Below, one piece after another: positions 1 to 11,348 of a stretch of 64,000 nucleotides of DNA. The stretch is from Aphis gossypii. Lineage: Eukaryota > Arthropoda > Insecta > Hemiptera > Aphididae. Where the stretch lies: positions 58,814,351 through 58,878,350 of the forward strand of contig NC_065533.1 of the NCBI RefSeq assembly GCF_020184175.1, in the 5' to 3' direction. The notes below the pieces were generated by a model, which ran no database searches, was not told the origin of the DNA, and saw only the letters and a program-made list of their open reading frames with translations. The position numbers and the translations under genes are program-made. Position 1 is the stretch's first letter. The number at the start of each line of letters is the position of its first letter.

Positions 1-79
1 TGAAAATAAAATGAATATCTTAACAAACAAAAACAAATCACAATTGATAATTATTTTAAAAATGAAAATGTACGGAATT

Positions 80-227
80 CTCTCCCCCCCCCCACAAATA
101 ATTGGTTTTTAATCCTTAACGGGTTGTATATTAATGAAATTAGTTTCTTAAGTTTCTTTATAAATCATTCCAAGTGAAGGCCACAAAAAAAAAATGGTAA
201 ACATTATTTATGTGGGGGGGGGGGGAG
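80..227. repeat. Inverted poly-C / poly-G arms
   Basis: A run of C with flanking CTCT and ACAAATAAT (80-102) is matched in inverted orientation by ATTATTTATGT followed by a run of G (203-227). The arms are about 23-25 bases with a spacer of about 100 bases. I see no gene in the first 330 bases; the remainder is AT-rich. This may be a degraded foldback element. Confidence 0.5.
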
Positions 228-329
228 CTGGGGAAATGGATTTCGTTAACGTAAAGGATTAATTTATTCTTAGAAAATGTATTTAAAAACATTATAATAG
301 TATAAATATATGAATTTGATCTAGAGAAT

Positions 330-641
330 TTTTACCGGGGGGATAAATATTCCCTAGTGAAATTGTACTTGTGTAAAATATCCCTAGCGAAACTTTACTA
401 GGAGTAAATAATCACTAGTGAAATTTTACCCAATGGGTAAAATATCACTTTGGCAATTCACTGGTGATTATTTACTGCCGGTAGATATTCGCTAGATATA
501 TTTTATCCCCGGTAAAAATTCACTAGGGATATTTAACCCCACTGGGAAAAATTACCTCTGGTAAAATTTCGCTAGTGAATATTTACCGGGGGGTAAAATT
601 TCGCTAGTGTAAATTTACCGGGGGGTAAAATTTAACTGGGT
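330..641. repeat. Palindromic tandem repeat around GGTAAAAT / CTAGTGAA
   Basis: Imperfect units of about 25-35 bases are built from GGTAAAATTTCGCTAGTGAA and its inverse (TTCACTAG...TTTTACC). The last two units (from about 569 and 596) are near identical, while the earlier ones are diverged and occur in both orientations. The array therefore reads as a foldback or satellite-like element. No coding potential is visible. It directly abuts the truncated 5' edge of the decayed transposase copy that starts near 648. Confidence 0.7.
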
Positions 642-647
642 CAAAAA

Positions 648-2827
648 ACACGGTTCCACCGGTATAGAAGCAGATGGAATAGCTGAGGGCTTTTTAAAAC
701 GTGTAGAGCTACACAAATTGAAGTTCAATAAGCTTATTGGTACGTTATTCAATTTTAAAAACTATTATGCACCTATATTAATTTACTTTTGATTTCACGG
801 GTGATGGTGACAGTAGTGTCACTAAAAGACTCAAAGAAATTCTACCCTATGGACCTGATTATATTGTGCAGAAAATCGAGTGCCGTAATCACATGTTACG
901 GAATTATATCCAAAAATTAACTTTTATTGCAAAAAAAAACTAATTATCCTATCAACTTAGGCAATTAATTTTGAAAAAAATATTAAGATTACGGACTGCT
1001 ATTTGACAGCAATAAGACACAGAAAAAATGAAAATGTACCAACAGCACAGAAAATTAAAAGTTTGTAAAACATTTTAATTATAAATTCACAGTATTACTG
1101 TATTATGGTCGACAGAAACATCCCTAAATTTTAGTTATAGTGACATAATATAATATATATTATTGTAATTTTGTAAATATATATTTTTTTTTTATGTTCG
1201 AGCTTATATTATTTTAGTTTTTTGCTCGGCCAAAAGCTTTAAAATTTAGTAAAATGTTTCTTATAAATCGATTTTTATAGCTATATAATTAAATAATATA
1301 TTAATATATATATAATTATAAATAATAAATAAATATGTACAAACCTATATGTTTGTAATACAGAATATAATATTTATAAACAATTTGTGTATTGTACTAA
1401 ATGAATATATTTTTTTAGATTTATCAGCCGACTTATTTAATAGTCCGTATCACATTTTTGGCGAACATTCAAAGTGTGACGATTATTTTTGTAAAAAAAG
1501 ACTTCTAGGAGAAGAAAATTGGGTACAGCGTGCAGAAATCTGTGGAATGATGGTCGAAATAAAAAATATTGTTAATCGCTTAGTGATAAATTCGGCAAGT
1601 TTGATTTTAGACGTAGATAACAATATATGCGAGCAATTTAACAGCGTTATAAATAAATACATCGGCGGAAAAAGAATAAATTTATCGCAACGAAATTCAT
1701 ACAACACCCGGGTTGAAGCTGCAGTAGTGTCCTTCAATTCTAAAGAATACCTGCGAGCAATACATAAAAACGTGATGAAAAAAAGTCCAGGTACCTATTT
1801 ATAAAAACTAGTTTGGGCAATTGTCAATTGTCAATTAATAAAATTATATCTTATAAAATATCATAAAAATAACAAATAAATAAGTATAATAAGTTCTCAT
1901 TTTATATATATAGGTAAAATGTTAATATATATAAATTTATAATAATTCATTATAAATATTTTAGGGAAATTTAGTAAATTATTTTTAAAAGATGTTGCGA
2001 GAAAGAGACATAATAATGCACGAAGCCGAGAGTTATTTCCTTCTAAAAATAAAAAAATTAATACAAAATGTGGTTCAGATGAAAACTATGGATTAGCAGA
2101 TGAGTTGATTGACGATTTAATTCCTGCAGAATTCAAAATAAGAAAAGATAATTTTCTTAACGAATTAAAGACCACTAATCGAGGCACAAATTTTAATTAG
2201 GTATCGAATAAAATTGATGCTATATGAATCTTTTGTTTTAATTTTTCAGAAAAATTAGAAAACGAAACTAAAGATCAATCCAAATCCCAACTTTGGTATT
2301 CGGAGAGAAAAAAAAGAATTATTGCCTCAAATATAGGGAAAATATACAAAATGCGACAGTATACATCTTGTAAAAAGATTGTATACGATTTGCTCTATAG
2401 TTGCATAAACATAAAAATAAAGGCTATTGAATATGGACGTGTAATGGAGATCGAAGCAAAAAAAAAATTTAAAAGTTTATATAATTTAATAATTGCACCT
2501 GTGGGTTTGTGTATAGATGAGAAAATTCTATATTTAGCCGCAAGTCCAGGTAATTGAAAGCAAAACCTATTAAATAACAATACTTAATTAGTTATAGTTA
2601 ATTTAAAATAATTAAAACCAAATTAATAACCAATAAACTATATTTTTTAGATGGCCTCATCGGCGAAGATTCGATCATCGAAATTAAATGTCCATTTTCG
2701 GCTAGGAATTTTTCTGATATATTCGATGTTATTGACGCAGGAAAAGTAATACATTTAGATTTTTAATACCTACCTTACCTAATATTTTTAAACAATTTTA
2801 AATTTCCGCAGATTCCTTTTTGTTTAA
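648..2827 (+). pseudogene. Decayed Mutator-domain/YqaJ transposase copy
   Basis: This is a 5'-truncated, broken relative of the intact gene at 16937-21655, with the same exon order. Exon-like pieces lie at 648-739 (ends KFNKLIG), about 801-1063 (GDGDSSVTKRL, then IECRNH), 1419-1790 (NNICEQFNS), 1965-2183, 2250-2549, 2651-2745 (DGLIGEDSIIEIKCPF, the YqaJ nuclease core) and 2812-2823. Damage is visible: an in-frame stop after KLTFIAKKN, an acceptor before exon 6 reading ACG instead of CAG, and a donor after 2183 reading GC instead of GT. The 3' end is cut in exon 11 at a TTAA by a piggyBac-like element. The catalytic-type residues D (GDGD), CRNH and E (ICEQF) remain. Homology to the second copy is seen directly; the domain names are from family knowledge. 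Confidence 0.8.
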
Positions 2828-3740
2828 CACGTTCACGACCGCATGTCAACTATTGTTGACATGGGGTCTCTTTAAAATAACCGATGTCAACTATAGTTGA
2901 CATGCGGCCTATTTAAGTAAATATGGTTTCCTGATCCGTGGTTTTTTTTAACAATCATATAAATTGTATGGTTTTATTCAACACATTTTTCTTTATTATT
3001 TGGTATCATTGGTTTTTGAATAGCTCCACTAGATCGCGTTTTATTTAATTCACAAAATTAATAAATGCAAGCTGTTACCCTGGGTTTCTCGATCGTACAA
3101 AAATTTGCTTACACGTCTGATAACGTTTGTTAATCAATTCCGAATCTTTGATATTATAATATTATAACAAATTATTATGTTACATGAATACATATTCAAA
3201 TAAAATAGAATTTTTTCAAAAGATCGTATTACTGTTTAATTTTTCACGATGAATACTAATGAAATCTCAGATTTGCTTGACTTGTCTAGTTCAGATTCGT
3301 TTGACGATGATTATAATTCTGATGAGTATGTCCAACAAGATTCAGATAACAATAATAGTCATGAAATTATTGAAAATTCGGATACAGACGTTGAATTTGC
3401 AGATAATGATTGGTATTCAGATATAAATACTATTCCTAAGTTATTTGATTTTACTGGTAATTCTGGATTGCAATGCACTTTATCAAGTAACAATCCTCAT
3501 GATTATTTTTCTTTATTGTTTGATGATAGTATTATGAATAATATAGTGACTTGGGTAAATTTAAAAGCAAACATTTTAAGATCTCAAGGTGTAAAAAAAC
3601 GCTCAAATTTAAGTAGTTGGAAAATATTGACATATATGAATTGAAAAAGTTTATTGGTCTCAGTTTACTTATGGGTATTCATAAACTCCCTCCAAGCTTT
3701 AGACAGTACATCCCTAGTAAAATATTCTTACAAATTAAAT
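2828..3740 (+). mobile_element. piggyBac-like transposon, 5' part only
   Basis: The element begins right after a TTAA (2824-2827) with CACGTTCACGACCGC, a piggyBac-style terminus. Two near-perfect palindromes follow, tgtcaactattgttgaca (2844-2861) and tgtcaactatagttgaca (2886-2903). A transposase N-terminus is coded at 3249-3644. No matching right terminus was found. After about 3740 the sequence becomes unrecognisable AT-rich DNA, so the 3' two thirds are missing. The target lies inside exon 11 of the older Mutator/YqaJ copy, so this insertion is younger than that copy. Confidence 0.7.
3249..3725 (+). pseudogene. piggyBac-type transposase, N-terminal fragment
   Basis: The reading frame of 131 codons starts with an acidic, serine-rich leader (SSSDSFDDDYNSDEY) typical of piggyBac-derived transposases. 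It then enters the start of the DDE_Tnp_1_7 region (FDFTGNSGLQ, then a segment ending in RSNLSSWK). After the stop near 3644, an adjacent frame continues as a segment like KKFIGLSLLMGIHKLPPSF, which is the conserved helix after the tryptophan. One frameshift near 3625-3640 therefore breaks it. The RNase H-like catalytic core with its three aspartates is absent because the element is truncated. The start was taken as the first ATG before the acidic leader. Inactive remnant. Confidence 0.7.
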
Positions 3741-4206
3741 AGATTATTATAAAATATATCATAATATTAATAAAGTATTAACGTATGTATTGGATGGTAA
3801 TTGGTAGTAAGTAGTGTCTAGTAGTAATGAGTAATGGATCTAAATGATCTAATAACTAATAAGAATTATAATTTACAATAAATGAATAAAACGAGAACGT
3901 ATAAGGTCCTTTAGTTTATATATATAAATATTAAGAACGTGTATGACGTAAGCACTACTCGCCCGTATATAGTAGTAATAGTCTGATAAAGATGAACAAT
4001 ACTTAGGTATATAAAAATAGATTTTATAAACATTTCCAATATTCGTATATAATGTATAGTTTATACGGTGAAAATTTCTATTTTTAAATTATTAAATAAA
4101 ATCGTGGCCGATCGCTGATTGTGATACCGATAACCGAGACACCGAGTGCACTAGTGCTCGTGTCTGTGTGTAATGTAAACGCATGTGGTGACAAATTTGA
4201 TTTATT
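3741..4206. other. AT-rich stretch without a recognised gene
   Basis: This joins the lost end of the piggyBac fragment to the hAT remnant. Only short A/T-rich words and simple repetition (gtagtaagtagtg, tagtagtaatgag near 3800-3835) are visible. No splice-linked coding exon could be supported on either strand. Confidence 0.5.
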
Positions 4207-7200
4207 ATGACCTCTGAAATTTGTACCTGTGGTAAAAAGCGAGAAAGCCTTAATAAAACTAATTGGACGCGGCATATAAATTTTTGCAAGAAACGATAAC
4301 TTAATCTAAACAAGATTGATCGTTTTTTCAAGACTCCACGAATAACAGGTATTTACTATAATTATTATTTATTAATTATTATTCAATAGGTATATTTGAA
4401 AATACTTTCGTTCATAGTTCTTTGGTAGTCAGGACTCACTGGACTCAGATTTAAATGCTACCATGAGTTATAAATTTATAAATTATATACTTAATTATTT
4501 ATTCTTTATAAACATATAGTAATACATAATGATTTATAGATATAATTTATATACAAGATAATCATGAGCAAAATTTGTATTACTATAAAAGCTATTAAGG
4601 TGTGACAATCTACATTAAATATAAAATGACTTGAAAAGGTACCTAACCCATGTAAAATGTATTTATGTGTAAATTATAAAAAATGTATACTTTATAAATT
4701 AATACTATTCATTTACTAAATCATAATTGGTACTATTTTTTTTGTCATTAAAATTATTAATAATTTGATAATATGTGTGTGAAAAATGAAAATTAGAAGG
4801 TTAGTTAAAACAAAGTGTTGGCCATTGAATTGTTTCATTATTATCTTATTTTCAATAGTTGGATATTCAATTATATTCTTGTATTACCTATAGTAAATCA
4901 AATCCAATGTACCAGTACCAGTAAAAAACTTTTATCTAAGACTGCAACTGATTTAGAAGGTATTAATTATTTTATTCATTTTTAACTACTCATACTTATT
5001 TGTTAAAAAAAATTTTTTTATACTTTATAGATAGTCAAATTCAATGTATTCATCCCAGTACCAGCGAAGAACTTTTATCTAAGACTGAAACTGATGTAGA
5101 AGGTATTAAATCTTTCAATTTTATAATTTTTAAATACAAGTTTAAAATAATATATATTTTTAATGTAAATTATAAATTATTCATGCTGTCTCATTTTAAA
5201 TTCCTACTTATATAATTAGTCTAAATTTAAATAATTACAATTTCTATAATACTATAATACTTAAAAGAAAAAGCATCCGACAAACTGTTTCAGTTGAGTA
5301 AAAATACAGCAAATTTCAAGAAATAGACGAATTATTATTAGAGTTTAAGGAATTAATGAAAATAAGTAGTATTTTAAAATTTTTTTTTTGTTATTTTTGA
5401 GCTCTTCCTAAATAAATTAAAGAATATTTTTTTCAATAATACTTGTTTCTTTAAATTACTTTTATTTTTAAATTTTCCATTTTTTTTAGTACATTAAATT
5501 TATTTAAATTTTTGAGATTTATAATGAATTTTTAACTTCCACACCAATGATAATAATAATTAATATAAATAATTGTTTATTTCTATTTTGTATCTTTTTC
5601 TTTTAATTTTTAATATCAGTCAACCTAATTAAGAATTATTATGATTTTAGAAAATGCTGATATAGTTTTGACAACTACTTCTGACAACTATTGGAAAAAT
5701 GATCCTAAACATTTTTTGAGTATGAAACAACAAATATCTCCAGAATTGAAAAATGAAATTTTAAAGTAGGGTCCATGTTAACCCGTGGCTTATGATTTAC
5801 CAGGTAAAGCATTTAAAAAGAACAAAAACGGTCATCATTTCAATAGCTCATGGTATTATAATATATTGGACGATGGCAGTAAAATCCATCGTGATTGGCT
5901 ATCCTTCTCACCAAATTTGGACAAAGCTTTTTGTTTGCATTGCATGTTGTTTGGAATAAACTTAAATAGTATGTCTTCTATGGCCTGGACCTACCTGGAA
6001 AAATGGGAGTATGTGTATAAAATCACATGAATGTTCAGAAGATCATATAACTTCTTCAATTAAAGTAAAAACAAGAAAAACTTGTCTCCCACTTTTACCT
6101 TTACTGGAAAATAAAAATAAAATGGAAATTGCACAAAATCGACAAACAGTTTCTGATTTGATTAATGTGACAATTTTTTTAGCTCAGCATAACATGGCTT
6201 TCCGTGGACATCGTGAAAATTGGTCACGTAAACATTTCAAAGGAAATTTTAAAGACTTAGTCCTTTTTAATGGCTCAACATTCATCATCACTTCAACAAC
6301 ATGTCGAATTTATTAAATCAAGTGGGAAAAAAGAAGTTTCATTTTTAAGTTGGAGGCGACAAAATACACTAATAGAGTGTATATCAAATAATATTGCATT
6401 AACAATTCAAGAAGCTATTAAAACATCTGGAGTTTTCAGCATATCAATAGATTCAACGTTTGACTCAGCGCGTAAAGAACAAGTTTCTTTCATTGTTCGA
6501 TATGTATGTAAAACTACTGGCATAGTGAATGAAAGGTTAATTGCTATGCGTGAATCCCCTTACACCAGTGGAGTTGAACTATTTAATTTATTTAAAGAAG
6601 TAATGGCTAAAAATAATTTGGATTGGATTAACAACTTAATAGGACAGTCCTATAATGGCGCTGCTAATATGCGTGGTGAGTATAAAGGTGTGCAATCCTT
6701 AATTAAAAATGAAAATAAATCAGCAATATATGTATGGTGTCACGCCCATCGCTTGAATTTAATAGTTAAAGAAGCAGTTTCTTCTTGCACAGATGCAGTA
6801 AACCTCTTTGGTAATCTCGAAACTTTATACTCCTTTGTTTGGAATGCAAAAAAAAAGAGTTGAATTATTTCGTTCAAACCAAAAAAATACTCTTCAGCAT
6901 AAAACAATTTGGCTCTTAAACGTGTTAACACCACACGCTGGTCATCACATTCAGCTGCTTTAAATACAGTTTTGACCTCTCGTAATGCTGTGATTGAGAC
7001 CCTGGCCACAATTAAACTTTCTGAAGGTCCTGGAGACGCCAAAACAGGAGCTGCAGCTAGTGGTCTTTTAGATTATTTTACTTCTTATCGTTTTCTAATT
7101 GTAGCAATAATGTTTAAGAAACTATTTCAAATAATTAAACCTGCTAATAAAATATTGCAAACTCGTGATTTGGACTTGTTAGCTGCAACAAATTTGATAG

Positions 7201-8105
7201 AAAGTGCTAAACATAAAATTAAATTATTAAATAATAGAAGTTTAAATGCTTTTCAAGACATTATAAAGGAAGTTGATCAATTTGTAATTGATTCGGAACA
7301 AGAATTTACTCCAATTGTAGTATCTAGACCAAAACGATGCCCAAAAAAATCAGGTGAGTTAAGTAAAGATACTCCCATATTAGACCCTGTGAAACAAATT
7401 AGAATTGAATGTTTTAATAAAACACTTGATATTATTCAAATGGATTTTAGTGAACGTTTTAATATTAATGAGACTGGCTTAATGAAAGATCTATCACTAA
7501 TTTCAAGAAGAAGAATTATGGAAGTGAGAAAAAATCCAGAAACTCTTCCAAAAGATGCTTTTATTATAGTTTGTGAAATATACTCAAAATATCTGAACAG
7601 AGAAAGTTTGATTTCAGAATACCAACAATTTGCATCAAATTTTATTGAACTTGAAAAATCAATTAAACTTCCTTTATTTTTACATGAAACTGATGACCAT
7701 TCTGATTGTGATGACGATGATGTACTAGAATTTAGCTTAGATATGGATTTATATTCTAATTGTGATGCAGATAATACTACACAATCTTCATTTTCACAAG
7801 AAAACTCAGGAAGCCTGGGGGATTTATTCTCTATATTTTGTTTGGAAAATCTACAGAGCACATTTCCTACTCTCTATGTTTTACTACATTTGGCAATTAC
7901 ATAGCCGGTTTCAAGCTGTAGCGTGGAAAGGAGTTTCTCCAAACTAAAACTTGTGAAGACCAAACTACGAACAACTATAACTGAAGAAAGACTGGAAAAT
8001 CTTATGCGAATTTCATGTGAGCAAGATGTTGACATAGATAATGAAAAAGTTATTAATTTATTTGCCCAAAAAAGTAATGTTTTGTCAAAGGCTTTACTCT
8101 TTTAA
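4207..8105 (+). pseudogene. hAT transposase of ZMYM/DUF4371 type, broken
   Basis: A first exon at 4207-4290 encodes a short zinc finger (CTCGKKRESLN, NWTRHINFC). Two small repeat-like exons (about 4900-4960 and 5030-5100, both with LLSKT) and a long 3' exon from about 5650 follow. In the long exon 5785-6316 carries the TTF/DUF4371 entry (SWYYNILDD, FCLHCMLFG, AQHNMAFRGHREN). Then 6270-6863 carries the RNase H-like core with SIDSTFD, GQSYNGAANM and CHAHRLNL, and 6909-7904 continues from TTRWSSHSAAL. The hAT dimerisation tail is at 7905-8105 (CSVERSFSKLKLVKTKLRTT). At least four frame breaks (near 5770, 6020, 6290 and 6860) and a stop after 7901 inactivate it. I found no convincing inverted ends or 8-bp target duplication. 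Confidence 0.8.
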
Positions 8106-8600
8106 CTGTACAATGTTTTCTTTATCATTATTATTCATATTATCAAATAGTTTTATGAGTAACTTTTGTTTATTTTCTGTAACTACTTATATTTTGTTAT
8201 TTGTAGGTAACTAATAAAAGTATAGTTTAAATACTTCATTTCAAATTTTCTTTCGAATGTAATTATTAAGAAAATCTTATTAAAATTTGTCATTGATAAC
8301 TATATTTTTTTCCAGGTTGGTTAGGTTACTTCAATTTGGCACATAGATAGTCCTAGACTATTTATATTTACTACAAACATACTTAGACAGATGATTTAAT
8401 TCATAATTTAGTTTTTTATTGTTTAGTATTAAGCTCATAACGTCCATTAATAAAAAAAAATATTGTAACATAAAGCTGATTATTATCTATTTGTGATATT
8501 AACTTTGTTTCTAGTGTGATATTTAGTTCCGCTTAGGCTCGAGCACATGATTATATAATTTCTTTTAATTTTTATATATTTATAAATTGTGAGGGTTAAC
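8106..8600. other. AT-rich 3' flank of the hAT remnant
   Basis: I see no gene here. The stretch probably holds the transposon's 3' untranslated end. A terminus of CAG...CTG type could not be located. Confidence 0.4.
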
Positions 8601-8629
8601 TGCCCATGTTGCCCCAATGTTAAAACATC

Positions 8630-8880
8630 GTTAGTGCTGACACTGCTCCGTTCAACCTCTACTGCTCCGTTCGACTTCGTTCCAGTCCACCGCGCTGATC
8701 TATGACACTGCTCCGTTCAACTGCTCAACCGTTCAATTCCACTGCGCTGTTCCATCACGCTCAAGCTGCTCTGCTCAAGCTGCTTCGTTCATCAGCTCAA
8801 GTTGCTCTGCCCAAGCTGCTCCGCTCAAGTGCTACGTCCAAGTAGTCACTTGCTCCATCGCCTGCATCATGACTGATCGA
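8630..8880. repeat. Low-complexity CTGCTCCGTTCAA repeats
   Basis: The words CTGCTCCGTTCAA, CTGCTCAAG and similar variants recur many times, giving a C-rich patch in AT-rich surroundings. The phase is irregular, so it is not a clean tandem array. No long open frame is supported. It lies just upstream of the probable polypurine tract and LTR. Confidence 0.5.
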
Positions 8881-8887
8881 ACCTCAT

Positions 8888-8911
8888 TTGCAAGACAGCT
8901 GTATCTTGCAA
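8888..8911. other. Hairpin next to a polypurine tract
   Basis: TTGCAAGA (8888-8895) and TCTTGCAA (8904-8911) form a perfect 8-bp stem with an 8-base loop. The stem abuts AGGGGGAG, which precedes the LTR-like TG start at 8921. This resembles the polypurine tract of an LTR retrotransposon. Confidence 0.45.
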
Positions 8912-8920
8912 GGGGGAGTA

Positions 8921-9479
8921 TGTTCGATCTTTTCATATTTTCGAATTTGCCGCTGCTCGGCGGCAAGTGGTGACCACGCTCGGTCACTCGTTATATTGGT
9001 CAGCCTGATGCTCTCGTCACCCGGGCTCGGGTAACGACGCGTAGGCCGCCGCCGTAACCATCGCTTTTTACGGTCGGTGTGTGTGTGTGTGTGCGTGCTC
9101 CCGCAACTACCTTCCGTCTGCTCCGTCGTCATTGTTTTGTCACATGCGTTTTGCTCTTGCACGTGTTTTTGCACATATTATATCGCTGGCTTGTGAACGT
9201 GTGGATATTATATATTTTTTGGGCTCCAAGTTTTGGAACGTGCAGCTCTGCAGTCCAGCTTCAGTGAGGTCATCGTCTCAAGTAATCGTGTGTCGTGGCT
9301 GTTCGACGTCTTGCTAACGGTGTTCCCCGTCTCCCACAGATCGTTGGAAATTAATATAATATATAAATTTATTGTCAATTAATAACGATAGTGTTTTCGT
9401 TTCTTTAATCCCCTTGCTCACAAGAGTTCTGAGGACTGAGCGTCCGACGACATCCCTAATAAGGATTCGTCAGCGTACA
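8921..9479 (+). mobile_element. Probable 3' LTR of a lost retrotransposon
   Basis: The block starts TGTTCGAT directly after a polypurine tract and ends GTACA before AATTATA, so it has TG...CA ends. It is unlike its surroundings: GC-rich with CGG-rich words, a (GT)n run near 9078-9093, and a TATA-like AATATATAAATTT near 9357. No second copy, primer-binding site or coding region of the same element lies in the window, so this is a remnant. The assignment is inferred from termini and composition only. Confidence 0.4.
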
Positions 9480-10189
9480 ATTATAGTCTTATAATAATGT
9501 AGGTATTGAGCAATGAGCACGTGGCACGTCGAAAAATATTAAGATGTGTGAGTGCAACTTCAATAGTCCAATTACGTAGTTGCTAATCGCTATTTAATAT
9601 CGTCTATCATAAATGTTGTGGCGGGCCAGCATCGTCATGGCATACGCATATTAGTGTACGATATTACGATAACGTTAAAAACCCAGTTTATTTTTAGATT
9701 TGTTGATCATAAATGATAATAATTTTAACGATTAAAAATCATGGCTATTTCTTTTTATAGAAGACAAGTCTATTAGTTTTATACTAATAAATTCTATAAT
9801 CATAAAATATTCATATCTATACTTTACCAAAAAAAATCATATGAGGAAATATAATTTTACCGAGGCCTATTATTTAATATTATCCGGTCCCGGTAGCCCC
9901 AAATAAAGTCCAGGGGCAGCATATGCTGACTCTGCTGCCCCCGTGCGCCCGCCTATGCAGTGCGTAATTCAGAACATATAATACCAATCTTTTTAAAATT
10001 AATTGCAAATTGGTTTACACAGTGTGTGGATAATGAAGAATAATTCAAACAAAAAAAAATTAAATAAAATAGAAAAATCTAAATTCAATAAATAAAACCA
10101 AGCTGAATAAAGATCTAATTACAGTACGTGTTTGGACATAGTTGTACCACACGTGTAATCTTTTCGCGTTTCGTTTTAATAGCTCCCGA
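9480..10189. other. Spacer with a GC-rich hairpin remnant
   Basis: No gene is recognised. At 9913-9941 GGGGCAGCA pairs with TGCTGCCCC across an 11-base loop, within a GC-rich patch (CCCCCGTGCGCCCGCC) that looks like the end of an old DNA transposon. The rest is AT-rich. Confidence 0.4.
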
Positions 10190-10418
10190 TAGCAGTATAT
10201 TGTGAACGTCGCAGCGCATCGAGTCTGGTAATATATATGTCAGTTACTGTCATATATTTCAGTTACTGTTCTGTAGTTGTCGAGTAAAGTTGTTGATCGT
10301 TTACTTTCGCTCGCTTATCGCTTTTACTAACCTTTGGTATCGACGGACGACATTCGATTTTAGTGCACGTAAATTATATTTGTTCGGGATTTCTTTTACT
10401 ATATCTGAAATATCTAAT

Positions 10419-11293
10419 ATGTTATGTAACTCATGCAACGATGACATCTTTGATGATGATCTTTTAACTTGTTCTATATGCAATGAATACTTCCACTTTA
10501 TGTGTGCCGCTCCGAGAGAAGCTACCTTTCGAAAAATGTCCAAAATAACAAAGTCAAAGTGGGCTTGTAATAAATGCAGTTTTAATGAAAATGCGCAGCC
10601 AGTCAATGAAACACAGAATAAAAAAACCGTCCATAATATTACTAACGAAAATTTAATAATCTAACTGATTCAGTAAAATTTATGAGTGACAAATTTGACA
10701 GCTTTGGTACACAATTACAAGAATTATTATCTTCAGTTAAAGAAATGAGAGAAGAAAATCGAGTACTAAAAGAACAAAATATTAAGTTTAACGATGAAAT
10801 TATATTATTGGTAAACCGAGTAAATACGTTGGAACAAAAGGCTTTTGACAATTTTATTGAAATTGTTGGTGTACCAGAAACCAAGAATGAAAACATTGTA
10901 GAGACAGTAAAAACAATCATAACAAAATTGGGAGTGGAGACAACGGTCAATAGGGCATTTCGTGTTCCTTCAAAAATCATGAATAAACCCAGGAAACTTG
11001 TAGCAGAATTGAGCACTCGTCTATGCAGCAGCAATACCATAACTACTCGTAACTCAAGAAAGATCAAACCAAAAGGAAATATGTTTCATGAAAAGTGGGG
11101 TATGGAACCAATTTATGTAAATCATTATCTTACTATTTTTAATAGAAACTTGTTCTTTAAAACTAAGGCTTTTGCTCGCGAAGCCGGATTTAAATTTGTT
11201 TGGTTTAAAGACTCAAAAATATTTATTAAAAAAAATGAAGACCAAAAAGCAATTCTAATCGAAAACGAAAGCTCCTTAAGCAACTTAAAGTAA
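10419..11293 (+). pseudogene. LINE ORF1: PHD finger, coiled coil, FP-like tail
   Basis: The start chosen is the ATG of MLCNSCNDD. Residues 1-57 form a PHD-type zinc finger with the Cys4-His-Cys3 pattern (CNSC, CSICNEYFHFMC, WACNKC). A linker rich in N, T and K follows. After a one-base frame break near 10660 the frame continues at 10682-11293 with a coiled coil (VKEMREENRVLKEQ) and a C-terminal region like the baculovirus FP25-type fold used by many LINE ORF1 proteins (IVGVPETKNE, VNRAFRVPS). Proteins of this kind bind element RNA and form the RNP. The single frameshift would make two short peptides. ORF2 starts about 55 bases downstream. Confidence 0.75.
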
Positions 11294-11348
11294 ATTTTCT
11301 AGTAAATATAATTCGATCTTGTATATATATGTTTTTAATTTAATTATC

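Noticed and set aside
7436..7861. A minus-strand gene opposite the hAT transposase
   Set aside because: It overlaps a well-supported plus-strand hAT frame and has no motif of its own.
9075..9100. The (GT)n run as a functional element
   Set aside because: A simple microsatellite inside the probable LTR. Nothing supports a role.
10642..11067. A minus-strand gene opposite LINE ORF1
   Set aside because: It is the complement of the coiled-coil coding of ORF1, with no independent support.
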